A program made the position numbers and the translations under genes. The notes under the pieces were generated by a model. The model had not been told where the DNA came from. It made no database searches and worked only from the letters and a program-made list of their open reading frames with translations. DNA of 64,000 bases from Tautonia plasticadhaerens (GTDB lineage Bacteria > Planctomycetota > Planctomycetia > Isosphaerales > Isosphaeraceae), in assembly GCF_007752535.1 (NCBI RefSeq), contig NZ_CP036426.1, forward strand, positions 4,092,001 through 4,156,000. Direction: 5' to 3'. Positions 47,884 to 57,138 of this stretch are shown here, one piece after another. Position 1 is the stretch's first letter. Every line of letters begins with the position of its first letter.

Positions 47884-48408
47884 ATGAGCGGAACGACCCC
47901 GGATCCCCCCCATCCCGCCGCCGAACCGCCCGACCGGCTGCTGGCCCGGTGCGAGGTCCGATTCTCCCGACGGTCGGGGCCGGGGGGGCAGAACCGCAAC
48001 AAGGTGGAGACGGCGGCCATCCTCACCCACCGCCCGACCGGGCTGTCGGCCGAGGCCAATGAGCGGCGATCCCAGGGCGAGAACCGCGCCGTCGCCCTGA
48101 TGCGGCTGCGGGTGAACCTGGCACTGGAGATCCGCCGGCCGACCGACCGCGAGTCGGGGCCGAGCCCGCTCTGGCGGTCGAGGCTCAAGGGCGGACGCAT
48201 CCTCGTCAGCCCCCGGCACGACGACTTCCCCGCCCTGCTGGCCGAGGCGCTCGACGAGCTGCAGGACGCCGACGCCGACGTGAAGCGCGCGGCCGACCGG
48301 CTCGGCTGCTCGGCCTCCCAGCTGGTCAAGCTCCTGAAGCTGGAGCCCCGGGCCTTGAAGCGGGTCAACGACCGACGGGACGAGCTGGGGCTCCGGCCGC
48401 TGCTCTGA
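47884..48408 (+). CDS. Class I release-factor-like protein (GGQ domain, peptidyl-tRNA hydrolase type)
   Basis: 174 residues. The N-terminal domain has RRSGPGGQNRNKVETAAILT with GGQ at 34-36, the tripeptide that enters the ribosomal peptidyl-transferase centre and triggers peptidyl-tRNA hydrolysis, and LSAEANERRSQGENRAVALM as in RF1/RF2 and ArfB. Codon-recognition domains are absent. Instead of the basic tail of ArfB, residues about 115-174 form a compact helical unit (DVKRAADRLGCSASQLVKLL) that looks like a helix-turn-helix. This short RF-like class is annotated as peptide chain release factor family protein. A ribosome-rescue role is likely but unproven. Confidence 0.85.
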   Translation: MSGTTPDPPHPAAEPPDRLLARCEVRFSRRSGPGGQNRNKVETAAILTHRPTGLSAEANERRSQGENRAVALMRLRVNLALEIRRPTDRESGPSPLWRSRLKGGRILVSPRHDDFPALLAEALDELQDADADVKRAADRLGCSASQLVKLLKLEPRALKRVNDRRDELGLRPLL

Positions 48409-48416
48409 TCCGGCCT

Positions 48417-48429
48417 GCCCCGCCGGGGC
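48417..48429. terminator. Short hairpin between convergent genes
   Basis: GCCCC, loop GCC, GGGGC in the 27-bp space between the release-factor-like gene and the opposing NhaC-type gene. The stem is short, so this is weak. Confidence 0.3.
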
Positions 48430-48435
48430 GTCGAT

Positions 48436-50271
48436 TCAGAATATCAGAACCAGTGCCGTCGAGATCAGGGCCCCGAGGCCGGCGACGACCAGGGAGATCG
48501 GCGCCTGGGTCGTCACGTGGTCCATCAGGTCGCAGCCGGTGAACATGCTGGAGAGGACCGTGGTGTCGGAGATCGGCGAGCACTGGTCGCCGAAGACCGC
48601 CCCGCCGATCACGGCCCCGAAGCAGACCTGCACGAAGAAGAGGATCGACGACCACGACGCCCCCCCCTCGGCCGCCACCTGGTCGATCGTCGTCGGGTCG
48701 ATCCCCAGCCGCGTGGCGGCGAGGCTCAGCGCCAGCGGCACGGCGATGGGGAAGATCACCGCGTAGGTGCCCCAGGAGGAGCCGATCGAGAAGGCGATGA
48801 TCATGCAACTGAGCATCAGGATCGCCGGCAGGAGTGCCGCGGGAAGCCGGTCGCCGAAGATCGAGACGACGAACCCGGCCGTGTCCAGATCCTTCGACAC
48901 CTGGCCCAGCGTCACCGCCAGCCCGAGGATGATGGCGCCGACGGTCATGCTCTTGCAGCCGTCGAGGAACCCGTCCATCGCCGACTTGACCGGCATCCCC
49001 TTGAGCACCGCGATCAGGATCGCCGCCGCGGTGCTGGCCAGGAACGCGTGATTGATCATGTTCGCCTGGAAGAACGCCAGCGGCACGATCGCCAGGCTGA
49101 GCAGCAGCCCCAGCGGCACGAGGAAGTCGACCAGGCCGACCGGATACCCCGGCTCCGGCGTCCCCTCCATCGCCTCCAGGTCGACCAGCGGCCGGGCCCC
49201 GTGGGCGTCCAACTGGCCGGTTTCCCGCGCCCGGTCGATCGCCCGCTTCATCTTCCCGCCGTACCAGGGCAGCAGGCCGAAGCTGAACAGGAACGTCGAG
49301 GCCACCGCCAGGATGCCGTAGAAGTTGAACGGGACCGACCGGAAGAACCAGGAGATCCCGGCGTCGATGTCCGGGACGAGCACGTAATTGCCGATCCCGG
49401 CCGCCGTCGCCCCGGCCGCCAGGCCGCCGACGTAGGCGGGCCAGGCGTTGAACGGCAGCACGGTCGCCGCGGGGGAGGCGGTGGAGTCGACGAGGTAGGA
49501 CAGCTCCTCGTGGCTGATCCGGTTGCGGTCGCTCACCGGCCGGACGGTCGAGCCGGCCAGCACCGTGCTCACCGTCCCCCCCTGGTGGAAGACCATGCCG
49601 ACGAGCCAGGCGAAGAACCTCGCCGTGTTCGGCCCCCGGACCACCTTCGATCCCACCACCTCGGCGAAGTGCTTCGCCGCCCCCGTCTTCCCCCAGACCC
49701 CGAGGATCCCGCCGAGGAACCAGAGGTAGACCAGCAGGATCGTCGCATACGACTCCGTCCCCAGCGCCCTGAGGAAGAAGTCGCCGATGAAGTCCAGCTC
49801 CTTCGGCACCCAGAGCCCCGTGGCGAGTTTCGCCTGCGCGAACTTCACCACCGCCCCGCTGACGATCCCCGCGAACAGCGACAGCAGCACGTCCCGGGTC
49901 CAGAACGCGAGCCCCAGCGCCACGACCGCCGGGATCAGCGAGGCGGGCCCGAACCACCGGACCCGATCGCCCAGCGCCTCGCCGAACGCATCCCGGTCGA
50001 CTGATCCGTCCCCCACGTCGACCCCGCCGGCGGCGATCCGGTCCCAGGCCGCTTCGGGGACCGCGTCGGCCTCGACGGCGACCAGGCCGTCGTCATCCCG
50101 GTCGAGCGCCTCGAAGAACCGATCGAGCCGACGGCCGACCACGTCGGGGGCCTGCCGGGCCTCGGCCTCGGGGGCGGCGAGGAGCAGGACCGTCAGGCAG
50201 AAGGCCGGGGCGAGGAGCCGGGAGGCGGGACCTGCCCGACGAGCGGGATCGATCGGTGTCGGGGTGTGCAT
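48436..50271 (-). CDS. NhaC-type Na+/H+ antiporter with N-terminal EF-hand-like extension
   Basis: 611 residues. The start is ATG 50271 (MHTPTPIDPARRAG). A signal-like helix (LLAPAFCLTVLLLAAPEAEA) is followed by a hydrophilic segment, about 45-100, with two degenerate EF-hand-like loops, DRDDDGLVAVEA and VGDGSVDRDAF. The transporter itself (about 105-611) has 11-13 helices and Na+/H+ antiporter family features: YLWFLGGILGVWGKTGAAKH, GMVFHQGGTVSTVLAGS, VDSTASPAATVLPFNAWPAY, FSIGSSWGTYAVIFPIAVPL and GAVFGDQCSPISDTTVLSSM. Members exchange Na+ for H+ or transport amino-acid metabolites; substrate is uncertain. The extra domain would face the periplasm. Confidence 0.88.
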   Translation of the reverse strand: MHTPTPIDPARRAGPASRLLAPAFCLTVLLLAAPEAEARQAPDVVGRRLDRFFEALDRDDDGLVAVEADAVPEAAWDRIAAGGVDVGDGSVDRDAFGEALGDRVRWFGPASLIPAVVALGLAFWTRDVLLSLFAGIVSGAVVKFAQAKLATGLWVPKELDFIGDFFLRALGTESYATILLVYLWFLGGILGVWGKTGAAKHFAEVVGSKVVRGPNTARFFAWLVGMVFHQGGTVSTVLAGSTVRPVSDRNRISHEELSYLVDSTASPAATVLPFNAWPAYVGGLAAGATAAGIGNYVLVPDIDAGISWFFRSVPFNFYGILAVASTFLFSFGLLPWYGGKMKRAIDRARETGQLDAHGARPLVDLEAMEGTPEPGYPVGLVDFLVPLGLLLSLAIVPLAFFQANMINHAFLASTAAAILIAVLKGMPVKSAMDGFLDGCKSMTVGAIILGLAVTLGQVSKDLDTAGFVVSIFGDRLPAALLPAILMLSCMIIAFSIGSSWGTYAVIFPIAVPLALSLAATRLGIDPTTIDQVAAEGGASWSSILFFVQVCFGAVIGGAVFGDQCSPISDTTVLSSMFTGCDLMDHVTTQAPISLVVAGLGALISTALVLIF

Positions 50272-50426
50272 CGGCGTCGAGAGGATCCCGGACGGGGGAG
50301 GATTGGGTCGAATGGCGTCGGGGGCCCTGCCCGTCGCGGCCGACCCCTTCGGGTCGATTCGGCCCGGGCAGGACGGGGGAGCCCCCTCGCGGCCGAGGAA
50401 TCGGGCCGGCGGGGCGTGGCGAGCCC

Positions 50427-50456
50427 ATCCTACAGGCATGCGACTCGGGAGGGCAA
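50427..50456 (-). promoter_or_regulatory. Promoter candidate TTGCCC-N18-TAGGAT (extended TGTAGGAT)
   Basis: Read on the minus strand: -35 TTGCCC (complement 50451-50456), 18-nt spacer, -10 TAGGAT (complement 50427-50432) preceded by TGT. The NhaC-type start is 156 nt downstream. The rest of the 277-bp gap shows no gene. Confidence 0.5.
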
Positions 50457-50548
50457 CCGGCCCGCCAGCCCCCTCGGGCCCGACGCCGGGGACCGTCGTG
50501 GCCGATGCATTGGCCGAAGCACCACGAGGTCAGGGCACGGAGGGCCGA

Positions 50549-51694
50549 TCAGACCCGATCCGCGGCCCCGGACGATCGCCTCCCGACGGCCGAGGTTTCC
50601 CGACGCCCGGACCCCGAGTGAGGGGCCCCGACCTGCGGCTCGGCGTCCGATCGGCGGACCTCGGTCGTCGGCCGACGGGCCTCGATCGGCCCGTGCTGCC
50701 CGTGCCCGAAGTTGATCCGCTCGCGTTCGATCACGAGGGGACGCTTGCGCACCTGGAAGTGGATCGAAGCGATGTATTCCCCGAGCACCCCGAAGAAGAA
50801 CAGCTGCAACCCCGAGAAGAAGAAGACGGCGACGATCAGCGTGGGGATCCCCGGGGGCGCCACCTCCCGGAACCTCGCCAGGTGGATGATGAGGGTCGCC
50901 AGCGCCGCCAGCAGGCTGAACCCCGACGCGAGCAGTCCCACGAACATGCAAAGGCGCATCGGCACGTTCGTGAACGAGATCAGGCCGTTGAGCCCCTGGT
51001 CGATCAGGTGGTAGAGCCGGTTCTTGGAGAACCCCTTGCGGCGTGCCCTCCAGGTGTAGGGCACGCCGACCACCCGGAAGCCGCAGTTGGCGATCAGGCC
51101 CCGGATGTAGGGATAATGGTCGTCGCAGCGACGGAGGGCGTCGATGATGACGCGGTCCACGAGCTGGAACTCGCTCACGTCCGTGGGGATGGTGATGTCG
51201 GCGAACCGGCTCACCATCCGGTAGTAGACCTTCCTCACGAGCCGGAGGACCGCCCCCTCCTCCCGCCTGGCCTTGATCCCATAGACGACCTCATGCCCGG
51301 CCTCCCAGCACCGGACGAACTCCGGGATCAGCTCGGGGGGGTCCTGCAGGTCCGCGGCGAGCAGCACGAGCACGGCGTCCCCCCGCGTCGCCATCAGGCC
51401 GTTGAACGTCGACCGGAAGGGGCCGAAGTTCCGGGCGTTGACGATCACCCGGACCCGGGGGTCGGCCTCGGCGATGTCCCGGAGCCGGGCGACGGTGCGG
51501 TCGGTCGAGCAATTGTCGCAGAACACGTGCTCATAGTCATAATCGGGCAGGTCACGCTCGAAGACCTCTCGGACGGCCCGGTGGCAGTCGCCGACGTTGT
51601 CTTCCTCGTTGAAGACCGGCGAGACGACGCTGATCATCCCCCGGCTCGGGGGCGTTGGGCCGCTCGACTCGGGGAGGTCGTGGACGTCTCGCAT
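50549..51694 (-). CDS. Membrane-anchored family 2 glycosyltransferase (ArnC/GtrB-like)
   Basis: 381 residues. Residues about 20-245 are a GT-A domain: MISVVSPVFNEEDNV, FCDNCSTDRT with D60, and ADLQDPPE with D115 and D118 in the metal/nucleotide site. FSKNRLYHLIDQGLNGLISF then leads into two transmembrane helices (LCMFVGLLASGFSLLAALAT, LIVAVFFFSGLQLFFFGVLG), the layout of GtrB/ArnC/DPM enzymes that transfer a sugar to undecaprenyl phosphate. A 60-residue Arg/Glu-rich tail follows. AGGAGA lies about 8 nt before ATG 51694. It is the last gene of the CDP-deoxysugar operon and is the obvious candidate to load the finished sugar onto a lipid carrier. Confidence 0.9.
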   Translation of the reverse strand: MRDVHDLPESSGPTPPSRGMISVVSPVFNEEDNVGDCHRAVREVFERDLPDYDYEHVFCDNCSTDRTVARLRDIAEADPRVRVIVNARNFGPFRSTFNGLMATRGDAVLVLLAADLQDPPELIPEFVRCWEAGHEVVYGIKARREEGAVLRLVRKVYYRMVSRFADITIPTDVSEFQLVDRVIIDALRRCDDHYPYIRGLIANCGFRVVGVPYTWRARRKGFSKNRLYHLIDQGLNGLISFTNVPMRLCMFVGLLASGFSLLAALATLIIHLARFREVAPPGIPTLIVAVFFFSGLQLFFFGVLGEYIASIHFQVRKRPLVIERERINFGHGQHGPIEARRPTTEVRRSDAEPQVGAPHSGSGRRETSAVGRRSSGAADRV

Positions 51695-51771
51695 CACCGG
51701 TTCTCCTGGGCCCCCGATCCGGGGGCCGCGTGGTTCGCTTCGGGAAGGATGGAATCGCCGGGCGGCTCGGA

Positions 51772-53499
51772 TCAGGTCCCCTCCATGTCGAGCGGCTTGG
51801 CGAACGGCTCCATCTCGGTGATCGGCCGCCCGAAGGCGAGCTTGGGATAGGCATTCGCGAACGTGTCCACCATCACCTCCAGCAGGAACGGCTCGAGGGG
51901 GTCGCGCCAGAGGGCCTCCAGCGCCCCCCTCGCCTCGCCGGGGTCCTCCACCCGCCGGCTCGCGACCCCGTAGGCCGCGGCGACCGCGGCGAAGTCGGGG
52001 GCCGAGTAGCCCCAGTAGGTCGACTGGTAGCGCTCGTCGAAGTAGCTCTGCTGGAACTGGCGGACCATGCCGTGGCAGCGGTTGTTCACGATCACCATCT
52101 TGACCGGCAGGTCGTTGCGGCGGATCGTCTCCAACTCCTGCAAGTTGAGCTGGAAGCCGCCGTCCCCGGCGATCATCACCGCCGGCCTCCCCGCCTCGGC
52201 GAAGGCGGCGCCGATGGCCGCGGGCAGGGCGAAGCCCATCGCGCCCATCCCCCCCGAGGTGAGGAAGCGCTGGTCGGCCCCCAGCTCCAGCGACTGGGCC
52301 GCCCACATCTGATGCTGCCCCACGTCGGCCACGAAGGCCGAGGCGGCGCCGGAACGGGCCGACAGGGCGTGCATCAGCGCGTTCGGGTTGATCCCCCGGA
52401 TCCCCTTCAGCTCGGCCGTGTCCGGCCACGAGGTCCGGGCGGCCGTGATCTCCTCCAACCAGTGCGGCCGATCGGGGAGGCGACGGACCCTCGCCGCCTC
52501 GGCGGCCAGCGACAGGAACGGGGCGAGCTGCGCCCGGAGCACGTGGCAGCCGGTGACCCGGTTGTTCAGTTCGCCCGCCTCGCAGTCGACGTGGTACACC
52601 TCCCGTCCCTCGCGGAAGGAGTCCGTCTGCGAGCCGGTCTGCCGCACGTCCAGTCGGCTGCCGAGGACGACCAGGAGGTCCGACCTCCCCAGCGCCTGGT
52701 TGGCCCAGCGGTTGCCGTAGCTGCCGATCATCCCCACCCGGCATCGGTGCAGGAAGGGCAGGGCATCGACCCCCAGCAGCGACGAGACGACCGGCACCCC
52801 CAGCCGCTCGACGAACTCCCGGAACGGGCCGATCGCCCCGGCCGCCCGCACCCCCCCGCCGACCAGGACCAGCGGCCGCTCCGCCGAGGCGATCCGGTCG
52901 ATCAGCTCGTCTACGAACGCCGTCGCATCAGCGCCGAGGGGCTCCTCGACGCGACGGACGCGGTCGAACGGCCCGGGCTCGATGTCGACCCGCTGCACGT
53001 CCATCGGGATGTCGACCAGCACCGGGCCGGGCCGGCCGGAGAGGGCGGCCTCGAAGGCGGACCGGAGCGTGGGGATGAGTTCGTCCGGGTCGTTGACCAG
53101 CCTCGCCATCTTCGAGACGGGGGCGGCCATCGCCACGATGTCCGTCTCCTGGAAGCCGAGTTGGCGGATCTGGCGGGTGCCGCGCTGCTCGCTGCGGTTG
53201 ACCTGGCCGGTGATGAACACGGCCGGCGAGGAGTCGAAGTAGCAGCTGCCCATGCCCGTCAGCAGGTTGGTGGCCCCCGGGCCGCTCGTCGCCATCGCCA
53301 CGCCGGGCACGCCGGTCATGCGGCCGACGGCATCGGCCGCGAACGAGGCCGCCTGCTCGTGGTGGACGCTGACGATCCGGGTCCGCCCGTGCTCGCCGAT
53401 CGAATCGACCAGGTGCGTGATCATCCCGCCGACCAGTTCGAAGACGTGGTCGACCCCCTGGGCGGCGAGGAAGCCGGCGATCGCGTCGGAGGCTTTCAT
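51772..53499 (-). CDS. Thiamine-diphosphate carboligase (acetolactate-synthase-like, possibly YerE-type)
   Basis: A 575-residue ThDP enzyme with three domains. Catalytic E48 is in VHHEQAASFAADAVGR. Other family segments are MATSGPGATNLLTGMGS, GPVLVDIPMDVQR and the central domain with VVLGSRLDVRQTG. The cofactor motif is GDGGFQLNLQELETI (445-459) ending in NN at 472-473. It resembles acetohydroxyacid synthases, but no regulatory subunit or ilv gene is near. Its place directly after RfbF/G/H-type genes and an SDR points to YerE, which transfers an acetyl group to a CDP-4-keto-3,6-dideoxyhexose. AGGAAG precedes a three-codon mini-ORF whose TGA overlaps this ATG, so initiation may be coupled. Confidence 0.8.
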   Translation of the reverse strand: MKASDAIAGFLAAQGVDHVFELVGGMITHLVDSIGEHGRTRIVSVHHEQAASFAADAVGRMTGVPGVAMATSGPGATNLLTGMGSCYFDSSPAVFITGQVNRSEQRGTRQIRQLGFQETDIVAMAAPVSKMARLVNDPDELIPTLRSAFEAALSGRPGPVLVDIPMDVQRVDIEPGPFDRVRRVEEPLGADATAFVDELIDRIASAERPLVLVGGGVRAAGAIGPFREFVERLGVPVVSSLLGVDALPFLHRCRVGMIGSYGNRWANQALGRSDLLVVLGSRLDVRQTGSQTDSFREGREVYHVDCEAGELNNRVTGCHVLRAQLAPFLSLAAEAARVRRLPDRPHWLEEITAARTSWPDTAELKGIRGINPNALMHALSARSGAASAFVADVGQHQMWAAQSLELGADQRFLTSGGMGAMGFALPAAIGAAFAEAGRPAVMIAGDGGFQLNLQELETIRRNDLPVKMVIVNNRCHGMVRQFQQSYFDERYQSTYWGYSAPDFAAVAAAYGVASRRVEDPGEARGALEALWRDPLEPFLLEVMVDTFANAYPKLAFGRPITEMEPFAKPLDMEGT

Positions 53500-53536
53500 C
53501 GGATCATGTCTTCCTTGTGAACGCTCGGGTCGACGC

Positions 53537-54454
53537 TCATGCGGCCCGGCGGTGCCACTGGATCGTCCTGCGGAGCCCCTCGTCGAGGCTCGTCCTCGGT
53601 TCCCAGCCGGCCGCCTCGCGCAGCCGGCCGACGTCGGCCTGGAGGTGCATGATCGGCCGGGGGCCGTAGGGCCGCTCCCCCAGCCCCAGCGGCAGCGACG
53701 GGTCGATCAGGTCCCGGACGGCCGCCGCCACGTCCGCGATCCGGTGGACCCGGCCCGAGCCGAGGTTGAACGGCCCGGCCCCATCCGGCGATTCGGCGAC
53801 GAGGCGGAGCGCCTCGGCGGCGTCGGTGATGTAGAGGAAATCCCAGCGCTGCTCCCCGGCGGTCAGCGAGGGCCGCCCCCCGTCCAGCAACGACCGGATC
53901 AGCGTCGGGATCAGGGCCCCGCCGTGGTCCCCCGGCCCGTAGGCCGAGAACAGGCGGATCCAGGCGAACCGCACGCCCAGGTCGTCGGCGAGGCGGCGGG
54001 CCATCAGGTGGGTACACGCCTTGGCGATGCCGTACCAGGTGGTCGGGTCGGCCGGGGCGTCCTCGCCGATCGCCCCCGTCCTCGGGCCGAATTCCGCCTG
54101 GGAACCGAGCCCGACGAACGTCCCGCACCCGGCCGTGGCGGCGACCCGGAGCAATTCCAGCGTCCCGCTCACGTTCCCCTCGACCTGCGAGGCGTCGTCC
54201 CTCCCCGGCCCGGCGACCCCCGACCAGGCGAGGTGGAACGTCGTGTCGGGCCGGAATGCGTCGATGGCATCGCGGCTCGCCGCGATCCCGCCCAGGTCGC
54301 CGTCGATGGCGACGACCCGGTGCAGGAGGGGGCGGAGGAGTCGGGGGTCGCCGCCCGGTCGGCGGACGACCGCCACGGCGTGGCCCCGGTCCAGCAGGTG
54401 CTCCACGAGGTGCGAGCCGACGAATCCGGTCGCGCCCGTCACCAGGGCTCGCAT
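53537..54454 (-). CDS. NAD-dependent epimerase/dehydratase-family sugar-nucleotide reductase (SDR)
   Basis: 305 residues, extended SDR. The cofactor motif is ALVTGATGFVGSHL at the N terminus. FHLAWSGVAG replaces the usual FHLAA, as in 4-ketoreductases of deoxysugars. FVGLGSQAEFGPRTGAIGED carries the catalytic Ser region, and WYGIAKACTHLMARRL the YxxxK pair. RLFSAYGPGDHGGALIPTLI and FLYITDAAEAL complete the family pattern. I prefer ATG 54454 to GTG 54466, because GGAG overlaps the GTG but lies about 10 nt before the ATG. It stands between the RfbH-type and ThDP genes, so it probably reduces the keto group (YerF-like) or forms a paratose/abequose-type sugar. Confidence 0.85.
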   Translation of the reverse strand: MRALVTGATGFVGSHLVEHLLDRGHAVAVVRRPGGDPRLLRPLLHRVVAIDGDLGGIAASRDAIDAFRPDTTFHLAWSGVAGPGRDDASQVEGNVSGTLELLRVAATAGCGTFVGLGSQAEFGPRTGAIGEDAPADPTTWYGIAKACTHLMARRLADDLGVRFAWIRLFSAYGPGDHGGALIPTLIRSLLDGGRPSLTAGEQRWDFLYITDAAEALRLVAESPDGAGPFNLGSGRVHRIADVAAAVRDLIDPSLPLGLGERPYGPRPIMHLQADVGRLREAAGWEPRTSLDEGLRRTIQWHRRAA

Positions 54455-54503
54455 CGGGGCGGTCACTCCTTCGATTGCCTCGAGGATCGCTCGGTCGCCT
54501 CGC

Positions 54504-55838
54504 TCACGCCGCCTTCGTACGCACGTCGCGCCGACAGGTGGCGAACGCGTCGATCATCGCGTCGATCATCGCGTCGGTCAGGCCCGGGTAGACGCCCACC
54601 CAGAAGGCCTGATTCATGATGAAGTCCGAATTGGACAGGTCGCCGATGCGGCGGTGCTCCACCTCCCGATACGCCGGCTGGCGGAGCAGGTTCCCGGCGA
54701 AGATCTGCCGGGTGGCGACCTTCCGGTCGTTCAGGTGCCGGACCACCTCGGCCCTCCCGAACGGGGCGTCGGGGCGGACGGCGACGGGGAAGCCGAACCA
54801 GCTCGGCTCGGAGCCGGGCGTGGCCTCGGGGAGCACGAAGCAATCCTCGAACGGCAGGAGGCCGGCCCTGAGCCGGTCGAAGTTCCGCCGCCGGGCGGCG
54901 ACGAAGCCGTCGAGCTTCTCCAGCTGGGAGACCCCCAGCGCCGCCTGCATGTCGGTCACCTTCAGGTTGTAGCCGATGTGCGAATAGATGTACTTGTGGT
55001 CGTATCCCTGGGGGAGGTCGCCGAGCTGCCACTCGAACCGCTTCCCGCAGGTGTTGTCCACCCCCGGGGCGCACCAGCAGTCCCGGCCCCAGTCCCGGAA
55101 CGACTCGGCCAGCTTCTTCAGCGGCGGCCGGTCGGTGAGCACGGCGCCCCCCTCGCCCATCGTCATGTGGTGGGCCGGGTAGAAGCTGACCGTCGCCAGG
55201 TCGCCGAAGGTCCCCACGCCTTGGCCGCCGAAGGTGGCCCCGACGGCGTCGCAGCAATCCTCGACGAGCCAGAGGTCGTGCTCCCTGGCGAAGTCGGTCA
55301 CGGCGCCGAGGTCGAACGGGTTGCCCAGCGTGTGGGCGATCATGATCGCCCGGGTCCGGTCGGACAGCGCGGGCTCGAGCTGGGAGACGTCGACGTTGTA
55401 GGTCGGCACGTGGACGTCGACGAACACCGGGACCAGGCCGTTCTGGATGATCGGGTTCACCGTGGTCGGGAAGCCGGCGGCCACGGTGATGACCTCGTCC
55501 CCGGGCTTGAGCCGCCGGTCCCCCAGCTTCGGAGACGTGAGGCAGCTCAGGGCGACGAGGTTGGCCGACGAGCCCGAGTTCACGAGCAGCGCGTGCCGCA
55601 CGCCCATCTTCCGGGCGAACTCGCGCTCGAACTGGTCGGCGTAGCGGCCGGCGGTCAGCCACATGTCGAGCGACGAATCGACGAGCCGGACCATGTCCTC
55701 GTCGTCGAAGACCCGGCCGGCGCAGGGCACGGGCGATCGGCCGGCCTCGAACGGCCGCTCGGGGAACGCGGACGCGTGATACTTCCGGACGAGGTCGAGG
55801 ATCTCGGCCCTGAGGTCGTCGGCGGTCGGCTCGGACAT
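54504..55838 (-). CDS. rfbH: CDP-6-deoxy-4-hexulose-3-dehydrase E1 ([2Fe-2S], PMP-dependent)
   Basis: 444 residues; Yersinia E1 is of very similar length. The enzyme removes the C3 hydroxyl of CDP-6-deoxy-4-ketoglucose, the key step to 3,6-dideoxyhexoses. Hallmarks are complete: the Schiff-base Lys of sugar aminotransferases is replaced by His, [14 protein letters not shown] with H223, and the iron-sulfur ligands follow the spacing C-X57-C-X1-C-X7-C (C196, C254, C256, C264). [12 protein letters not shown] binds the cofactor phosphate. The ATG at 55838 has GGGAG about 10 nt upstream. Neighbours are CDP-glucose dehydratase upstream and an SDR downstream. The E3 reductase that normally feeds electrons to E1 is not in the window. 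Confidence 0.96.
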   Translation of the reverse strand: MSEPTADDLRAEILDLVRKYHASAFPERPFEAGRSPVPCAGRVFDDEDMVRLVDSSLDMWLTAGRYADQFEREFARKMGVRHALLVNSGSSANLVALSCLTSPKLGDRRLKPGDEVITVAAGFPTTVNPIIQNGLVPVFVDVHVPTYNVDVSQLEPALSDRTRAIMIAHTLGNPFDLGAVTDFAREHDLWLVEDCCDAVGATFGGQGVGTFGDLATVSFYPAHHMTMGEGGAVLTDRPPLKKLAESFRDWGRDCWCAPGVDNTCGKRFEWQLGDLPQGYDHKYIYSHIGYNLKVTDMQAALGVSQLEKLDGFVAARRRNFDRLRAGLLPFEDCFVLPEATPGSEPSWFGFPVAVRPDAPFGRAEVVRHLNDRKVATRQIFAGNLLRQPAYREVEHRRIGDLSNSDFIMNQAFWVGVYPGLTDAMIDAMIDAFATCRRDVRTKAA

Positions 55839-55899
55839 GCTCGGTCGGCTCCCGTTCCTGGTGGCCTCGCCCCGGCGAGGGTCCATCATCCCGTCAATC

Positions 55900-57021
55900 T
55901 CAGCGTCGGGCCTCGCGGTCGATCGCGCCGGGGACCCCGGACTCCTGCGACGCCTGGTGCGGCCCGTGCGACGAGGCCCGCTGGGGCGGGTCGCTCCGGA
56001 GCCCGGCGATGGGGGTCCAGGAGGAGCGGTCGCCCCGGGCCGGCGCCTCCGACCCGAGGAACGAGCGATACCAGGCGACGGTCCGCTCCAGGCCCTCGTC
56101 CAGCGTGAACAGCGGCGACCAGTCGAGCAGCCGGCGGGCCTTCCCCGCCCCGAGGTACTGGTGGATGATCTCGTTCGACGCCTCGTTGCGGACCTCGGGC
56201 TCCAGGTCGCTCCCCATCAGCCCGAGGATCTTGCGGACCAGGTCCAGCACCGTGACCTGGATCTCGTTCGAGAAGTTGAACGCCTCGCCCACCAGGCCCG
56301 GGGTCCCGGCCAGCGCCTCGGCGAGGGTCATGTAGGCGTTGGCGCCGTCCTCGACGTAGAAGTAGTCGCGGATGAACGTCCCGTCCGATCGGATCACCGG
56401 CCGCTGGCCCCGCAGCACCGACCGGATCGTGCCCGGCACGATCCGGTTCCAGTTCAGGTCCCCGCCGCCGTAGAAGTTGCCGCAGCGGGTGATCGCCACC
56501 GGCAGCTTGTAGCTCACGGCGTAGGTGTGGGCGATCAGATCCGCGCACGACTTGCTCACGTCGTACGGATGCTTGCCCTGCAACGGCGTCGTTTCGTCGT
56601 AGGGCAGCTGGTCCTGGTCCCCGTAGGCCTTGTCGGAGGAGGCGAACACCACCTGCTCGACCCGGGGGGACCGGCGGCAGGCCTCCAGCGTCGCCCAGGT
56701 CCCCTGGATGTTCGCCTCGAAGGTGGAGACGGGGTTGCGGTTGGCGATGCCGACGATCGTCTGCGCGGCCAGGTGGAAGACCGTGGAGACCTCGTGCTCC
56801 CCGAGGATCCGCTCGACGGCGGCCTGGTCGCAGATGTCCCCCCGCGCGACCCGGACCCGGTCGGACAGGCCCGACTGGACGAGGCGGCTCTGGGGGACCC
56901 AGTCCCGGACGAGGCAGACCACGTCGGCCCCGGCCCCGACCAGCCGCTCGGCCAGCCAGCTGCCCACGAGGCCGGTCGCGCCGGTGACCAGGACGGATCG
57001 ATCCTGCCAGAATGTGCTCAT
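55900..57021 (-). CDS. rfbG: CDP-glucose 4,6-dehydratase
   Basis: A 373-residue extended SDR that converts CDP-glucose to CDP-6-deoxy-4-keto-glucose using bound NAD+. Motifs: [17 protein letters not shown] (11-27), [20 protein letters not shown], and [16 protein letters not shown], typical of the CDP-glucose group. [20 protein letters not shown] has D130-K131, as in RfbG proteins. [18 protein letters not shown] carries Y153 and K157, and [20 protein letters not shown] follows. The start is ATG 57021, with GGAGG 5 nt upstream. It sits between the polytopic membrane protein and the E1 gene in the leftward operon. The last 25 residues are variable and rich in Ser, Arg and Ala. Confidence 0.95.
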   Translation of the reverse strand: MSTFWQDRSVLVTGATGLVGSWLAERLVGAGADVVCLVRDWVPQSRLVQSGLSDRVRVARGDICDQAAVERILGEHEVSTVFHLAAQTIVGIANRNPVSTFEANIQGTWATLEACRRSPRVEQVVFASSDKAYGDQDQLPYDETTPLQGKHPYDVSKSCADLIAHTYAVSYKLPVAITRCGNFYGGGDLNWNRIVPGTIRSVLRGQRPVIRSDGTFIRDYFYVEDGANAYMTLAEALAGTPGLVGEAFNFSNEIQVTVLDLVRKILGLMGSDLEPEVRNEASNEIIHQYLGAGKARRLLDWSPLFTLDEGLERTVAWYRSFLGSEAPARGDRSSWTPIAGLRSDPPQRASSHGPHQASQESGVPGAIDREARR

Positions 57022-57138
57022 GCCGACCTCCGTGTCGCATTCGCCGTGCCCGGTCGGCATCCGAGCCGTCGGGCGATGTCCGAATCAAACCCCGATCGGC
57101 GATCCGGGTCAAGCCGGATTGGTCGCGGAAGGCGACGA

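Noticed and set aside
48517-50004. 495-codon open frame antisense to the NhaC-type gene
   Set aside because: His/Arg/Pro-rich shadow with no motif; the antiporter is complete on the other strand.
51772-53499. Plain biosynthetic acetolactate synthase (ilvB)
   Set aside because: Not excluded by motifs, but no ilvH/ilvC neighbour and placement inside an rfbF-G-H operon make a sugar carboligase more likely.
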